NCBI RefSeq assembly: GCF_003937945.1 | Contig: NZ_RSEC01000060.1 | Coordinates: forward strand, 124,001 to 188,000 | Reading direction: 5' to 3' | Length of the DNA: 64,000 nucleotides | From: Amycolatopsis eburnea | Lineage (GTDB): Bacteria > Actinomycetota > Actinomycetes > Mycobacteriales > Pseudonocardiaceae | Part shown: positions 43,822-52,206 of the stretch, in pieces | Numbering within the stretch: the first letter of the stretch is position 1 | How the letters are laid out: the number at the start of each line of letters is the position of its first letter | Made by a program: the position numbers and the translations under genes | The notes under the pieces: generated by a model | Databases searched by the model: none | Told to the model about the DNA's origin: nothing | The model's input: the letters and a program-made list of their open reading frames with translations, nothing else

Positions 43822-46800
43822 CGAACGTCGCCGTCCTGGAGAACCGGCCCGAGGTCTTGCGCCGCCTCGCGGACCGGCTGTGGGCCCGCCACGAGCAGGG
43901 CGCCGGGTTGAGCGCGGACGAGCTGGAGGCGTTGGCGGAAGCGTGCTTCCGGCTGGCCGTCCACCCCGGAACCGCATCAGGTGCGGCGCTGGACCTGCTG
44001 GCCCGAGCCCACCGGGTGGACCCGGTCAACCCCAAGCACCCCTACCACGCCGGCTTGATCCACCTCCGCCACGGACGGCTGGAAGCGGCCTTGCGGTGGC
44101 TGACCGCGGCCGCCGGGTCGGCGCCCACCAACCACCGGGTGTGGGCGCACCTGTCCATCGTGCACCAGGGACTGCACGAGCAGCGGGCCGGCGACCCCAC
44201 CTACGACGGCGAGGACCAGCGACGGCGCGGCGAGATCGCCTCGGCGATCCGCGAGGGCCGGGACGACCTCGCCGCGACCGAGGACGTGCCGGTCCCGTTG
44301 CTGCGCCCCGGGGACTGCCGCTGGTCGGGGATCCACGACGTCAGCGCCGAACTGGTGCTGCGAAGGCCCGCCAGCTCACGCGGCCGGGACACGATCGCCG
44401 ACGACCTGCGGAGGATCGCCGAGCTGGCCGGCCACCGTCCCGGTGGCGTCGCCGCGTTCGCCGTGCTGGCCGTCCAGTGGCTCGTGCACGGGTACCCGCC
44501 GGCGACGATCCGGCGGCTCGCGCACGCGTTGCCGCCGGGAGACGGGCCGGCCCGGCGCGTGCTCGACGTGGCGTGCGAGTTGTTCGAAGTGGACGAACCG
44601 GCGCTGCCGGCCCGCCTGGCCACTTGCCTTGCCCAGCAGGAGCTTCCCGACCTGCTCGTCGCGCTCGTCCACCAGCGGCGGCTGCTGTGGCGGCCGCTGG
44701 ACGTGCCCGATCTGAGCGCGTTCACGGCGGCGCGGGCGTACGCCGGCGGTGCCGGCTGGGGCGCCCCGGCGGATCACCTCGACGCGATGGCCTCGGCCTT
44801 GCGGGACATCACCACGGCCGCCCCGCCGAAGACGCCGGCCGACGTCGCCCCCGGGGGCATCGGCGAGCCGGCCGCCGATGAGCTGCTGACGAGGCTCGAG
44901 CGGGACGCCGGGTCGATCGCGCGGCTCAAGAAGAGCGCGGGCGTCTTCGCCAAGGAACTCCGCCGCGCCGACCTGGCCGACGCCGCCCGGCGCGCGCAGG
45001 CCCACGCTGATCACGCCGTGCTGGCGGACATCGCGAACCGCCTCGAGCAGGCCCGCGTCGAGCGCTTGGGCGCGTTGCAGGAGTTCAAGGCGAAGCCGGT
45101 CGCCGCGCAGTTCGACGCGCACCTCGAACGCTGCGAAAAGGCGCTGCAGCAACCCATCGGGCTGAACGCGCACCTGAGCACCGTCCGGCGAAAGCTGCGT
45201 GCGCACGGCGGACCGCCCGCCACACCGGTGCCCCCGTCCGCCGGTGTCGCGGAGATCGATGCGGAACTCGGGTCCGTCGCGCCGAGCACGGCGCAGGTCG
45301 CTCCGCCGCCACGCCGTGAGCCGGTCCCGGAGGATCCCCGAGCCCAGGTCGCGATCGCCGTGGCGGAGGTGGAAAACGCGTTGGCGGACAACGCCGGCCG
45401 CGCCTGGCAGTCACTCGACGCCTACCCGTCCGGCCTGCGGGGCCGGGCCGCGCTCGTCCTGCTGCGGTCCTACGTCAACGGCCGGCTCGCCGAGTCCTGG
45501 CACCGGATGGGCGCGCACACGGCGGCACGCAGGCACTGGCAGGCGATGCTCGCCGAGAACCCGATGTCCACCGCGGTGCTGCACAACCTCGCGGTCGCGC
45601 ACACGGCAGCCGGCGACGTGGCCGCGGCGACCCAGACGTGGAGCCGCTACCTCGAAGCGCTCTACGCGGAGGCGCTGCTGGCGGGCACGCCGTCGCGAGG
45701 CGCGGCCGAGCGGGCCGAAATCCACCGCGTGCTGGCCGGCTCGTTCGGCACCGCGGCGTTGTGCGGCCGGCCCGCCGACGACGGGCCCAACCCACCGCCG
45801 CGCGGCATCCCCGCCGCGCTGACCAGCCCCGCGCGCGTCGCACTGGCCATCGCCCACCTGCGCCTCGAGGAACTCAACCGCGCGCTTTCCTACCGCGGCG
45901 CGGTGCTGCGCCTCGGCGTAACGCGCTCGGTGCGGCGGTCTCAGCTCGACGAGGCGTTCGACGCCCGCCTGGACCTCGTTGCGACGGCCTGCGCCCCGTT
46001 GCCGAAACGGGTGCGCGCGCCGTTCGCGGACCTGTGCCGCACCGCGTTCCAGGCGGCCCACGAAGCCGCGTGCGACCCCGGGGGCCGGACCCGCGAGGCG
46101 AGCGACCCCGGCGAGGAGGAAGCCCACGTCGCCTGGACGCACGAACGCGTGCGGTGGAAGGCGCGCATCGCCCGTGAGCTCGTCGACGCGGACGACTGGC
46201 CGGTCACCGAAAGCTCCGGCGAGATCCTCGCCTGCCTGCGCCTGATCGACGAGCTGCGGCTCGACCCGGCGGACGAGACGGTGCGCAAGGCCGTGCTGCG
46301 GCTCGGCGCGCCCACGACGTACCTCAGGCAGCTCAACGACCTGTCCGGCCTCGCGGCCCGGTTCGCCGTCGAGCGGATCTTCCGCGCCGCCGAGAACCGG
46401 CTCGACGCCTCCGCCGACTTTCCCCGGCGCTACCAGCGCATCTGCCTGTCCTGGCAACGCAACGGCGCACCGGAGCACTACCTCGACCTGCTGGACGACC
46501 CGCAGGCCGTCTACCTCCCGTCGGTGGAGCACGCGCTCGAGCTGCTGCACGACGACGCTCCCGACCACGAGATCCGTCCCGTGGTGCTGGCGGCGCTGCC
46601 CGCCATGGAGCACTGGATCACGCGGCTGCGTGGTGCACCGGGCCCGCCCGCGATGCTCGGCGAACTGCTGCACGCGGTGGGCGAGCACAGCAGGGCGAGT
46701 TCCCTGCTCGAGGAAGCCCGCGCCGCCGCCAACCCCCGCGACTCGCTGACCCGCGTACGCCTGTCCATCGAGTGCGGCGCCTTCAAGGACGCCCTCGCCT

Positions 46801-47333
46801 GCCTGACCAGGCTCGAAGAGCGCGGGACGGCCCCGGCCGAGGTGCGCCGGCTGCGGATCACGACCTACCGCCGCTGGCTGGGCTCGGACGGCGTGCTGCC
46901 CACCGTGGACGAGATCACCGGGGACCTGGCCGAGCCGTACCCCGAGACCACGGACGCCCGGCGCCGCCTCGTGGTCGAGGTGACGATCGCCAAACACCTG
47001 CGCCGGCCGGGCGAAGTGGACCCGGACTCACTGGGCGGTGACCTCCGCCGGCTGCTGCGGGACGACGCGTGGAACTCCCACGCCCGCTACCACCTCGCCC
47101 AGCTGCTCTACCAGCACGCGGTCAGCGTCCGCACCCGCATGCGCGCGACCTTCGGTTCGCAACGCGAGGTCCTGCGGGACGAGCTGACCCGCCTCTGCTC
47201 GGAATGCTCGACCCACGCCACCCGGTTGCTGACCGATGCGGAGAGCGGCGACCCCTACCACGTGCTGGCGGACGACGCCCGGCTCGAAGAGGTGAAGACC
47301 ATGGCCGCGAAGGTCCGCAGCTACCACCGATGA
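43818..47333 (+). CDS. Giant TPR-like repeat protein
   Basis: 1171 residues, start coupled to the TIR gene (ATGA). Almost wholly helical; TPR-like units can be seen at the N-terminus (LDLLARAHRVDPVNPKHPYH, RLEALRWLTAAAGSAPTN-like), in the middle (MGAHTAARRHWQAMLAENPM, TAVLHNLAVAHTAAGDVAAA) and near the end (LLEEARAAANPRDSLTRVRL). A central part (about 370-480) is charged and coiled-coil-like with a Pro-rich spacer. No enzyme motif, signal or membrane segment. Such a large solenoid could recognise a ligand and recruit the TIR and Hsp70 proteins. Last gene of the operon. Confidence 0.75.
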   Translation: MTNVAVLENRPEVLRRLADRLWARHEQGAGLSADELEALAEACFRLAVHPGTASGAALDLLARAHRVDPVNPKHPYHAGLIHLRHGRLEAALRWLTAAAGSAPTNHRVWAHLSIVHQGLHEQRAGDPTYDGEDQRRRGEIASAIREGRDDLAATEDVPVPLLRPGDCRWSGIHDVSAELVLRRPASSRGRDTIADDLRRIAELAGHRPGGVAAFAVLAVQWLVHGYPPATIRRLAHALPPGDGPARRVLDVACELFEVDEPALPARLATCLAQQELPDLLVALVHQRRLLWRPLDVPDLSAFTAARAYAGGAGWGAPADHLDAMASALRDITTAAPPKTPADVAPGGIGEPAADELLTRLERDAGSIARLKKSAGVFAKELRRADLADAARRAQAHADHAVLADIANRLEQARVERLGALQEFKAKPVAAQFDAHLERCEKALQQPIGLNAHLSTVRRKLRAHGGPPATPVPPSAGVAEIDAELGSVAPSTAQVAPPPRREPVPEDPRAQVAIAVAEVENALADNAGRAWQSLDAYPSGLRGRAALVLLRSYVNGRLAESWHRMGAHTAARRHWQAMLAENPMSTAVLHNLAVAHTAAGDVAAATQTWSRYLEALYAEALLAGTPSRGAAERAEIHRVLAGSFGTAALCGRPADDGPNPPPRGIPAALTSPARVALAIAHLRLEELNRALSYRGAVLRLGVTRSVRRSQLDEAFDARLDLVATACAPLPKRVRAPFADLCRTAFQAAHEAACDPGGRTREASDPGEEEAHVAWTHERVRWKARIARELVDADDWPVTESSGEILACLRLIDELRLDPADETVRKAVLRLGAPTTYLRQLNDLSGLAARFAVERIFRAAENRLDASADFPRRYQRICLSWQRNGAPEHYLDLLDDPQAVYLPSVEHALELLHDDAPDHEIRPVVLAALPAMEHWITRLRGAPGPPAMLGELLHAVGEHSRASSLLEEARAAANPRDSLTRVRLSIECGAFKDALACLTRLEERGTAPAEVRRLRITTYRRWLGSDGVLPTVDEITGDLAEPYPETTDARRRLVVEVTIAKHLRRPGEVDPDSLGGDLRRLLRDDAWNSHARYHLAQLLYQHAVSVRTRMRATFGSQREVLRDELTRLCSECSTHATRLLTDAESGDPYHVLADDARLEEVKTMAAKVRSYHR

Positions 47334-47384
47334 CGGCTCGGCCAGGCGCCGGTCGCGCGGTGTCCACTCCGGACCGGGGGCAGC

Positions 47385-48242
47385 TCAGCCGTCGCTTCCG
47401 GCCGAGGGCACCAGCAGCCGCGCGGCCTCGCGGAACGGGGCCAGCAGCGGGTTCGGGTCCTGCGTCCGGGTCGCCACCACGACCCGGCACGGCCCGAAGC
47501 CCACGACCGGAACCGCCGCCACGTCCTCGCGCAGGCGGGGCCGGTGGTCGCCGGCGGGCAGGACCGCCACCGCGCTGCCCGAAGCCACCAGCTCCAGCTT
47601 GTCCTCGAAGCTGTCCTCCGGGGCCGGGCGTGGGGACCCGTCCTTCGGGGTGCCCCAGAGCGTCGGCGTCACCGCGCACGCCACCAGGCCCTCGTCACCC
47701 AGGTCGTCCGCCGAGACGGCTTCCTTGCCCGCCAAGCGATGCGTGACGGGGACCAGCAGCACGCGCGGCTCCTCGTACAGCGGCGTCACCGTCGCGGGGA
47801 ACGGCAGCGGTTCGCGGGTGACCAGTGCGTCGACCCGGCCGTCGGGCAACGCGCGGGTGTCGTGCCAGCGCAGGTGCCGCGTCCGGACGCGGGCGTCCGG
47901 GTGGCGGTGGCGCAGCGCCCGCACGGCGGGGGTGACGATCAGGCCCTCGACGTAGCCGATGGTGATTTCCCGCGGCGGGTCGGCGGCGCGGGCGACCCCC
48001 ACGGCGTCGGCGGCGGCTTCGAGGACGGCGTGGGCGCGCGGCAGGAACGCCGCACCGGCCGAGGTGAGGCTGGTGCCCTGCGGGGTGCGCGCGAACAGCC
48101 GCACGCCGAGGTCGTGTTCCAGCCGCTGGATCTGGCGGCTCAGCGACGGCTGGGCGAGGTGCAGCGCCGCGGCGGCACGCCCGAAGTTGCCGTGCTCCGC
48201 CACGACCGTGAAGTACCGGACCAGCCGTAGATCGAGATCCAC
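47385..48242 (-). CDS. LysR-family regulator
   Basis: 285 residues. The N-terminal winged helix (LRLVRYFTVVAEHGNFGRAA, LHLAQPSLSRQIQRLEHDLG) is followed by a periplasmic-binding-like effector domain (REITIGYVEGLIVTPAVRAL). Start GTG 48242 is leaderless (TAGGCT box six bases before). A perfect 25-bp palindrome lies between it and the divergent SDR gene, so it probably controls that gene and itself. Confidence 0.88.
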   Translation of the reverse strand: MDLDLRLVRYFTVVAEHGNFGRAAAALHLAQPSLSRQIQRLEHDLGVRLFARTPQGTSLTSAGAAFLPRAHAVLEAAADAVGVARAADPPREITIGYVEGLIVTPAVRALRHRHPDARVRTRHLRWHDTRALPDGRVDALVTREPLPFPATVTPLYEEPRVLLVPVTHRLAGKEAVSADDLGDEGLVACAVTPTLWGTPKDGSPRPAPEDSFEDKLELVASGSAVAVLPAGDHRPRLREDVAAVPVVGFGPCRVVVATRTQDPNPLLAPFREAARLLVPSAGSDG

Positions 48243-48248
48243 GCTTCG

Positions 48249-48254
48249 AGCCTA
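48249..48254 (-). promoter_or_regulatory. Leaderless -10 box of the lysR gene
   Basis: TAGGCT on the minus strand, six bases before GTG 48242. It abuts the palindrome at 48257, so LysR binding should block its own gene. Confidence 0.55.
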
Positions 48255-48256
48255 CG

Positions 48257-48281
48257 CCGCCATGCGCCGCACGCATGGCGG
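48257..48281. promoter_or_regulatory. LysR operator palindrome
   Basis: CCGCCATGCG-CCGCA-CGCATGGCGG: perfect 10-bp arms with a five-base centre. A further half (GCATGCGG, 48281-48288) follows toward the SDR gene. Confidence 0.75.
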
Positions 48282-48333
48282 CATGCGGAACGGGTCTTGG
48301 ACGCCCCGGCGGACCCGGCGGTTGACTCGGGAC

Positions 48334-49077
48334 ATGAACGCTTACGAGGGAAAGAACGTCGTGATCACCGGCGGCAGCAGCGGGCTCGGCCTCGCGACCG
48401 CCGAGCTGCTGGTGGCCCGCGGCGCACGGGTGCTGATCACGGGACGGGACAAGGAGAAGCTCGAGACCGCGCGCCGCCGGCTCGGGGAGCGGGCGGCGGC
48501 CGTGCGGAGCGATTCCGCGTCGATGGCCGACGTCGAAGAGCTGCCGCGGCTGGTGCGGGCGGAGTTCGACGCGGTGGACGCGCTGTTCGTCAACGCGGGC
48601 GTGACCGCCTTCGCGCCGTTCGAGTCGATGTCCGAAGCGCAGTACGACGAGCTGTTCGCCGTGAACGCCAAGGGACCGTACTTCACCGTGCAGAAGCTGG
48701 CGCCGCTGCTGCGCGCGGGCGCGGGCGTCGTGCTGACGACGTCGGTGGCCAACGTCAAGGGTCTCGACATGATCAGCGCCTACGCCGCGACCAAGGCCGC
48801 GCTGCGGTCGATGACCCGGTCACTGGCGCGGGAACTGCTGCCCCGCCAGGTCCGCGTCAACGCCGTCAGCCCGGGCCCGATCGCGACGGGCATCCTCGAC
48901 GCGACCCTGCCACCGCCCGTCGCCGAGCAGACCAAGGCCGAGATGATCGCGGGCAACCCGATGCGGCGGTTCGGCGAGCCGGCCGAGGTCGCGGCGACGG
49001 TGGCCTACCTCGCGTTCGACGCGACGTTCACCACCGGCGCCGAGATCCCCGTGGACGGCGGCGGCGCCCAGCTGTAG
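48334..49077 (+). CDS. Classical short-chain dehydrogenase/reductase
   Basis: 247 residues from ATG 48334. NAD(P) motif TGGSSGLG (VVITGGSSGLGLATAELLVA), NAG motif (ALFVNAGVTAF), catalytic Ser (TTSVANVKG), and YAATK (Tyr and Lys, ISAYAATKAALRSMTRSLAR), ending with the common GAEIPVDGG. Substrate unknown. TTGACT at 48322 may be a -35 or an activator contact. Divergent from lysR across the palindrome. Its 3' end overlaps the convergent hydrolase gene by 50 bases. Confidence 0.9.
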   Translation: MNAYEGKNVVITGGSSGLGLATAELLVARGARVLITGRDKEKLETARRRLGERAAAVRSDSASMADVEELPRLVRAEFDAVDALFVNAGVTAFAPFESMSEAQYDELFAVNAKGPYFTVQKLAPLLRAGAGVVLTTSVANVKGLDMISAYAATKAALRSMTRSLARELLPRQVRVNAVSPGPIATGILDATLPPPVAEQTKAEMIAGNPMRRFGEPAEVAATVAYLAFDATFTTGAEIPVDGGGAQL

Positions 49078-50263
49078 GCCAGGCCGCCGGGACGGCTTTC
49101 CACCGGCGGAGGCTCCGCAACCCGGTGCGGATTTCGCTGATCAGGATCTCGGGCTGTTCGAGGGCTGCGAAGTGTCCGCCCCTGTCGGCCTCGCCGTAGT
49201 GGATCAAGGTGCGGTAGGTGTCTTCGATCCAGCTGCGCGGCAGGCGTGGAACGTCGCGGGGGAACACGGTCACCGCGACCGGAAGGGTCAGCTCCGGGCC
49301 GGCCATGGTGGCCGAGCGGTTCTCCCAGTAGATGCGGGCGGACGACGCGGCACTGTTGGTGAACCAGTAGAGCGATATCACGTCCAGCATGTCGTCGGTG
49401 CTCAGCGCGTCCTCGGCGAGCCCGCGGTTGTCCGTCTTGGACTGGAACTTCTCGTAGATCCAGGCCGCCTGCCCCGCCGGGGAGTCCGCCAGCGCGAATC
49501 CGACGGTCTCCGGCTTCGTGCCCTGGAGGTGGTTCGATCCGCCGAGCTCGCCGGCGTAGCGGGCGAGGCCGTCCACGGCGTACTGCTCGTCAGCGGACAA
49601 CGTGTCGGGTATTCGAGCGGGGAACGCGTACGGCGTGTTCAAGTGCACCCCGAGCAGTCCCTCGGGTCGCTGGGCCGCGAGGGCGGTGGTCACCACCGAA
49701 CCCCAGTCACCGCCCTGAGCCACCCACTCGCGGTAGCCGAGACGCCTCATCAGCTCCACCCACGCGGTGGCGATGCGCGACACCGTCCAGCCCGTTTCGG
49801 CCGGCTTTCCGGAGAACCCGAAGCCGGGCAGGGACGGGATGACGACGTCGAAGGAATCCCGGACGTCGCCGCCGAACGCGACCGGGTCCGTGAGCGGGCC
49901 GATCAGTTTCAGGAATTCGGCGATCGAGCCCGGCCACCCGTGGGTCAGGAGCAGGGGCAGCGCGCCCGGGTTCCCGGACCGGACGTGGACGAAGTGGATG
50001 TCCAGGCCGTCGATCGTGGTCAGGAACTGGGGGAAGCGGTTGAGTTCCGCCTCGAACCGGCGCCAGTCGTAGTCCCGCTCCCAGTACGCGACGAGCGACT
50101 GGGCGTTCTCCAGGCGGACACCCTGCGACCAGTCGGGGACGGTCTCCGGATCCGGCCAGCGCGTCCTGGCCAGCCGTTGCTTGAGATCCGCGATCTCGGC
50201 TTCCGGGAGCGCGACGCGGAACGGGCGGACGAGGTCCGAAGGTGCGGTGGTCGATGCGGTCAT
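49028..50263 (-). CDS. Epoxide hydrolase (EHN-type alpha/beta hydrolase)
   Basis: 411 residues. The EHN N-terminal domain (IADLKQRLARTRWPDPETVP) precedes the alpha/beta-hydrolase core: oxyanion HGWPGS, nucleophile Asp 186 in GGDWGS, and catalytic His in GGHFAALEQPE. It hydrolyses epoxides to diols, like juvenile-hormone-type enzymes. ATG 50263 has a GGAGA ribosome site. The last ~25 residues, past the usual end, are Arg-rich and arise because the gene runs into the convergent SDR gene before stopping. Divergent from a TetR gene with two strong operators between. Confidence 0.9.
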   Translation of the reverse strand: MTASTTAPSDLVRPFRVALPEAEIADLKQRLARTRWPDPETVPDWSQGVRLENAQSLVAYWERDYDWRRFEAELNRFPQFLTTIDGLDIHFVHVRSGNPGALPLLLTHGWPGSIAEFLKLIGPLTDPVAFGGDVRDSFDVVIPSLPGFGFSGKPAETGWTVSRIATAWVELMRRLGYREWVAQGGDWGSVVTTALAAQRPEGLLGVHLNTPYAFPARIPDTLSADEQYAVDGLARYAGELGGSNHLQGTKPETVGFALADSPAGQAAWIYEKFQSKTDNRGLAEDALSTDDMLDVISLYWFTNSAASSARIYWENRSATMAGPELTLPVAVTVFPRDVPRLPRSWIEDTYRTLIHYGEADRGGHFAALEQPEILISEIRTGLRSLRRWKAVPAAWPTAGRRRRPRGSRRRW

Positions 50264-50299
50264 CGTCCGGGTCTCCTGAACTCTCGGGTCACAGTGCAT

Positions 50300-50344
50300 T
50301 GCACACCGGTGTGCAGATTACGCGATTTGCACACCGGTGTGCAA
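50300..50344. promoter_or_regulatory. Twin palindromic TetR operators
   Basis: TGCACACCGGTGTGCA (50300-50315) and TTGCACACCGGTGTGCAA (50327-50344), both perfect palindromes, centres 28 bp apart. A third overlapping GTGCA-T-TGCAC lies at 50294-50304. They sit between the epoxide hydrolase and the TetR gene. Confidence 0.85.
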
Positions 50345-50383
50345 TCATGGCGTGGTGCGGATCGAGACCTGGGGGTGTGCCGG

Positions 50384-50965
50384 ATGAGGGACACGCGGGA
50401 GCGGATCCTCGACGTCGCGCTCGAGGTCCTGGGGAAGAACCCGGAGGCAGGCATGGGTGCCATCGCCTCCGCGGCCGGCGTGGTCCGGCGTACCGTCTAC
50501 GGCCACTTCCCCTCGCGAACCGACCTCGTGCTGGCGCTCACGCGACGGGCCGTGAGCGAGATCGCGGCCGTGCTGGCCGAAACCACCGCCGCCCGTGAAG
50601 CGCCCGACGAGGCGTGGGCCGAGTTCATCGCCCGCCTCTGGCCGTTGGCGCACCGTTACCGCGTGCTGGTGGTGCTCCGCCGCGGCGAGTACGGGGAGGA
50701 GATCCACTCCCTCCTCGGACCGGTCGAGAAGACGCTCGCCGATCTCGTCGAACGAGGCCAGGACGGCGAGCTGTTCGGCAGGCACCTGCCCGCGGACGTG
50801 CTGAGCGAAGTGGCCTTCGCGGCCGTGTTCGCCATCGCGGACAAAGACCTGTCGCGGGGGACCCTCGACGTCCGGGCAGCGTCGATGACGAGCCTGCTCA
50901 CGCTGGGAGTTCCCGAGGGGCGCGCGAAGGCCCTTCTGGAAGGGGGCACGACATGGAATCGCTGA
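50384..50965 (+). CDS. TetR-family regulator of the epoxide hydrolase
   Basis: 193 residues from ATG 50384. TetR HTH (MGAIASAAGVVRRTVYGHFP) then an all-helical ligand domain. The twin palindromes in the divergent promoter region are its natural operators, controlling both itself and the hydrolase. The end overlaps the following ROK gene by 13 bases, so the two regulators are co-transcribed. Confidence 0.87.
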   Translation: MRDTRERILDVALEVLGKNPEAGMGAIASAAGVVRRTVYGHFPSRTDLVLALTRRAVSEIAAVLAETTAAREAPDEAWAEFIARLWPLAHRYRVLVVLRRGEYGEEIHSLLGPVEKTLADLVERGQDGELFGRHLPADVLSEVAFAAVFAIADKDLSRGTLDVRAASMTSLLTLGVPEGRAKALLEGGTTWNR

Positions 50966-52206
50966 CGCACTGGGACAGCGCGAAGATCGGGTTGGACCAG
51001 GAGGAGATGCGGCGGCACAATCGCGGTGCCTTTCTTCGCCTCGTGCACCTGAGCGGCGGCGTCTCGCGGGCCGAACTCGCGAGACGGATGAACCTCAACC
51101 GCAGCACGATCAAGACGTTGACGGCGGAACTGAGCGCGGCCGGCCTGGTCCGGGAAGTGGCGCAGACGGACAACCGCCACCAAGGCCGCCCCTCGTTCGT
51201 CGTGTGGCCGGAGACCGAGCGGTTCCACGTACTGGCGTTCGACGTCGCGGTGGACCGGTTGGTCGCCGCCCGGATCGGTCTCGGCGGTGTCGTCCTGGAC
51301 CGCGAGGTCGCCGCCCGGCGCCGGTCCGGAGTCGATCTCGACTACGTGGTCACGACGCTCGCGGAACTCGGCCGCCGGCTGGCCGAGGCGGCGCCGTCGA
51401 CGTCGACCTGCGTGGGCGTCGGGGCCTCGTACTGCGGAATGATCCGGCCCGCCGACGGAACCGTCCGGTTCGGCCCCGACCTCGGCTGGGTCGACCAGGC
51501 GTTCGGCGCCGAACTCGCCCGGCGGCTCGGACTGGGCCTGCGGGTGCGGGTGGGGAACGAGGCGCACCTCGGCGCGCTCGCGGAGCACCTTCGCGGCGCC
51601 GGGATGGGCGCGCAGAACCTCGTCTACCTGCACGGCGATGTCGGCGTCGGCGGCGGGATCATCGTCGGCGGCACGGTGCTGGACGGCGACGCGGGGTACG
51701 GCTGCGAACTGGGCCACATGGTCGTCAACCCGCACGACGGGCGGCCGTGTGGCTGCGGCTCGAGCGGGTGCCTGGAGGCGGAAGCCGGTGAACGGGCCTT
51801 GCTGGACGCCGCACGCCGGCCACCGGAGGTCTTCGGCCGCGACGCCGTGCGGGAGGTGGCCGACGCCGCGGCCGCGGGCGACGCGGACGCGCGAGCCGCG
51901 CTCGACTACGTCGGGGATTGGCTGGGCATCGGCGTGGCGAACCTCATCAACCTCTTCAATCCGGCCGTGGTCGTCTTCGGTGGGATGTTGCGGGACGTGT
52001 ACGCCGGGGTCCTGCCGCGAGTACGCAGCCGCGTCGCACGCAATGTGCTGCCGGTGGCGAAGGAAAAAGTGCGCTTGAGCGTGTCGGCTCTCGGGGACGA
52101 CACCACCCTGATCGGCGCCGGCGAGCTCGGTTTCTCAAGGCTGCTGCGCGATCCGTTGGGGGACGTCGCCCCCGGCCCTCAGCGTCAGTTCTCCTCGGGA
52201 CCGTGA
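50953..52206 (+). CDS. ROK-family transcriptional regulator
   Basis: 417 residues from ATG 50953. N-terminal winged HTH (VSRAELARRMNLNRSTIKTL) plus a sugar-kinase-like ROK core: HGDVGVGGGIIVGG, ELGHMVVNP and the zinc-binding CGCGSSGCLE. NagC/XylR-like regulators respond to sugars or their phosphates. No sugar-catabolic gene is adjacent, so its regulon lies elsewhere. The 3' end overlaps the convergent acidic-protein gene by 22 bases. Confidence 0.88.
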   Translation: MESLTHWDSAKIGLDQEEMRRHNRGAFLRLVHLSGGVSRAELARRMNLNRSTIKTLTAELSAAGLVREVAQTDNRHQGRPSFVVWPETERFHVLAFDVAVDRLVAARIGLGGVVLDREVAARRRSGVDLDYVVTTLAELGRRLAEAAPSTSTCVGVGASYCGMIRPADGTVRFGPDLGWVDQAFGAELARRLGLGLRVRVGNEAHLGALAEHLRGAGMGAQNLVYLHGDVGVGGGIIVGGTVLDGDAGYGCELGHMVVNPHDGRPCGCGSSGCLEAEAGERALLDAARRPPEVFGRDAVREVADAAAAGDADARAALDYVGDWLGIGVANLINLFNPAVVVFGGMLRDVYAGVLPRVRSRVARNVLPVAKEKVRLSVSALGDDTTLIGAGELGFSRLLRDPLGDVAPGPQRQFSSGP

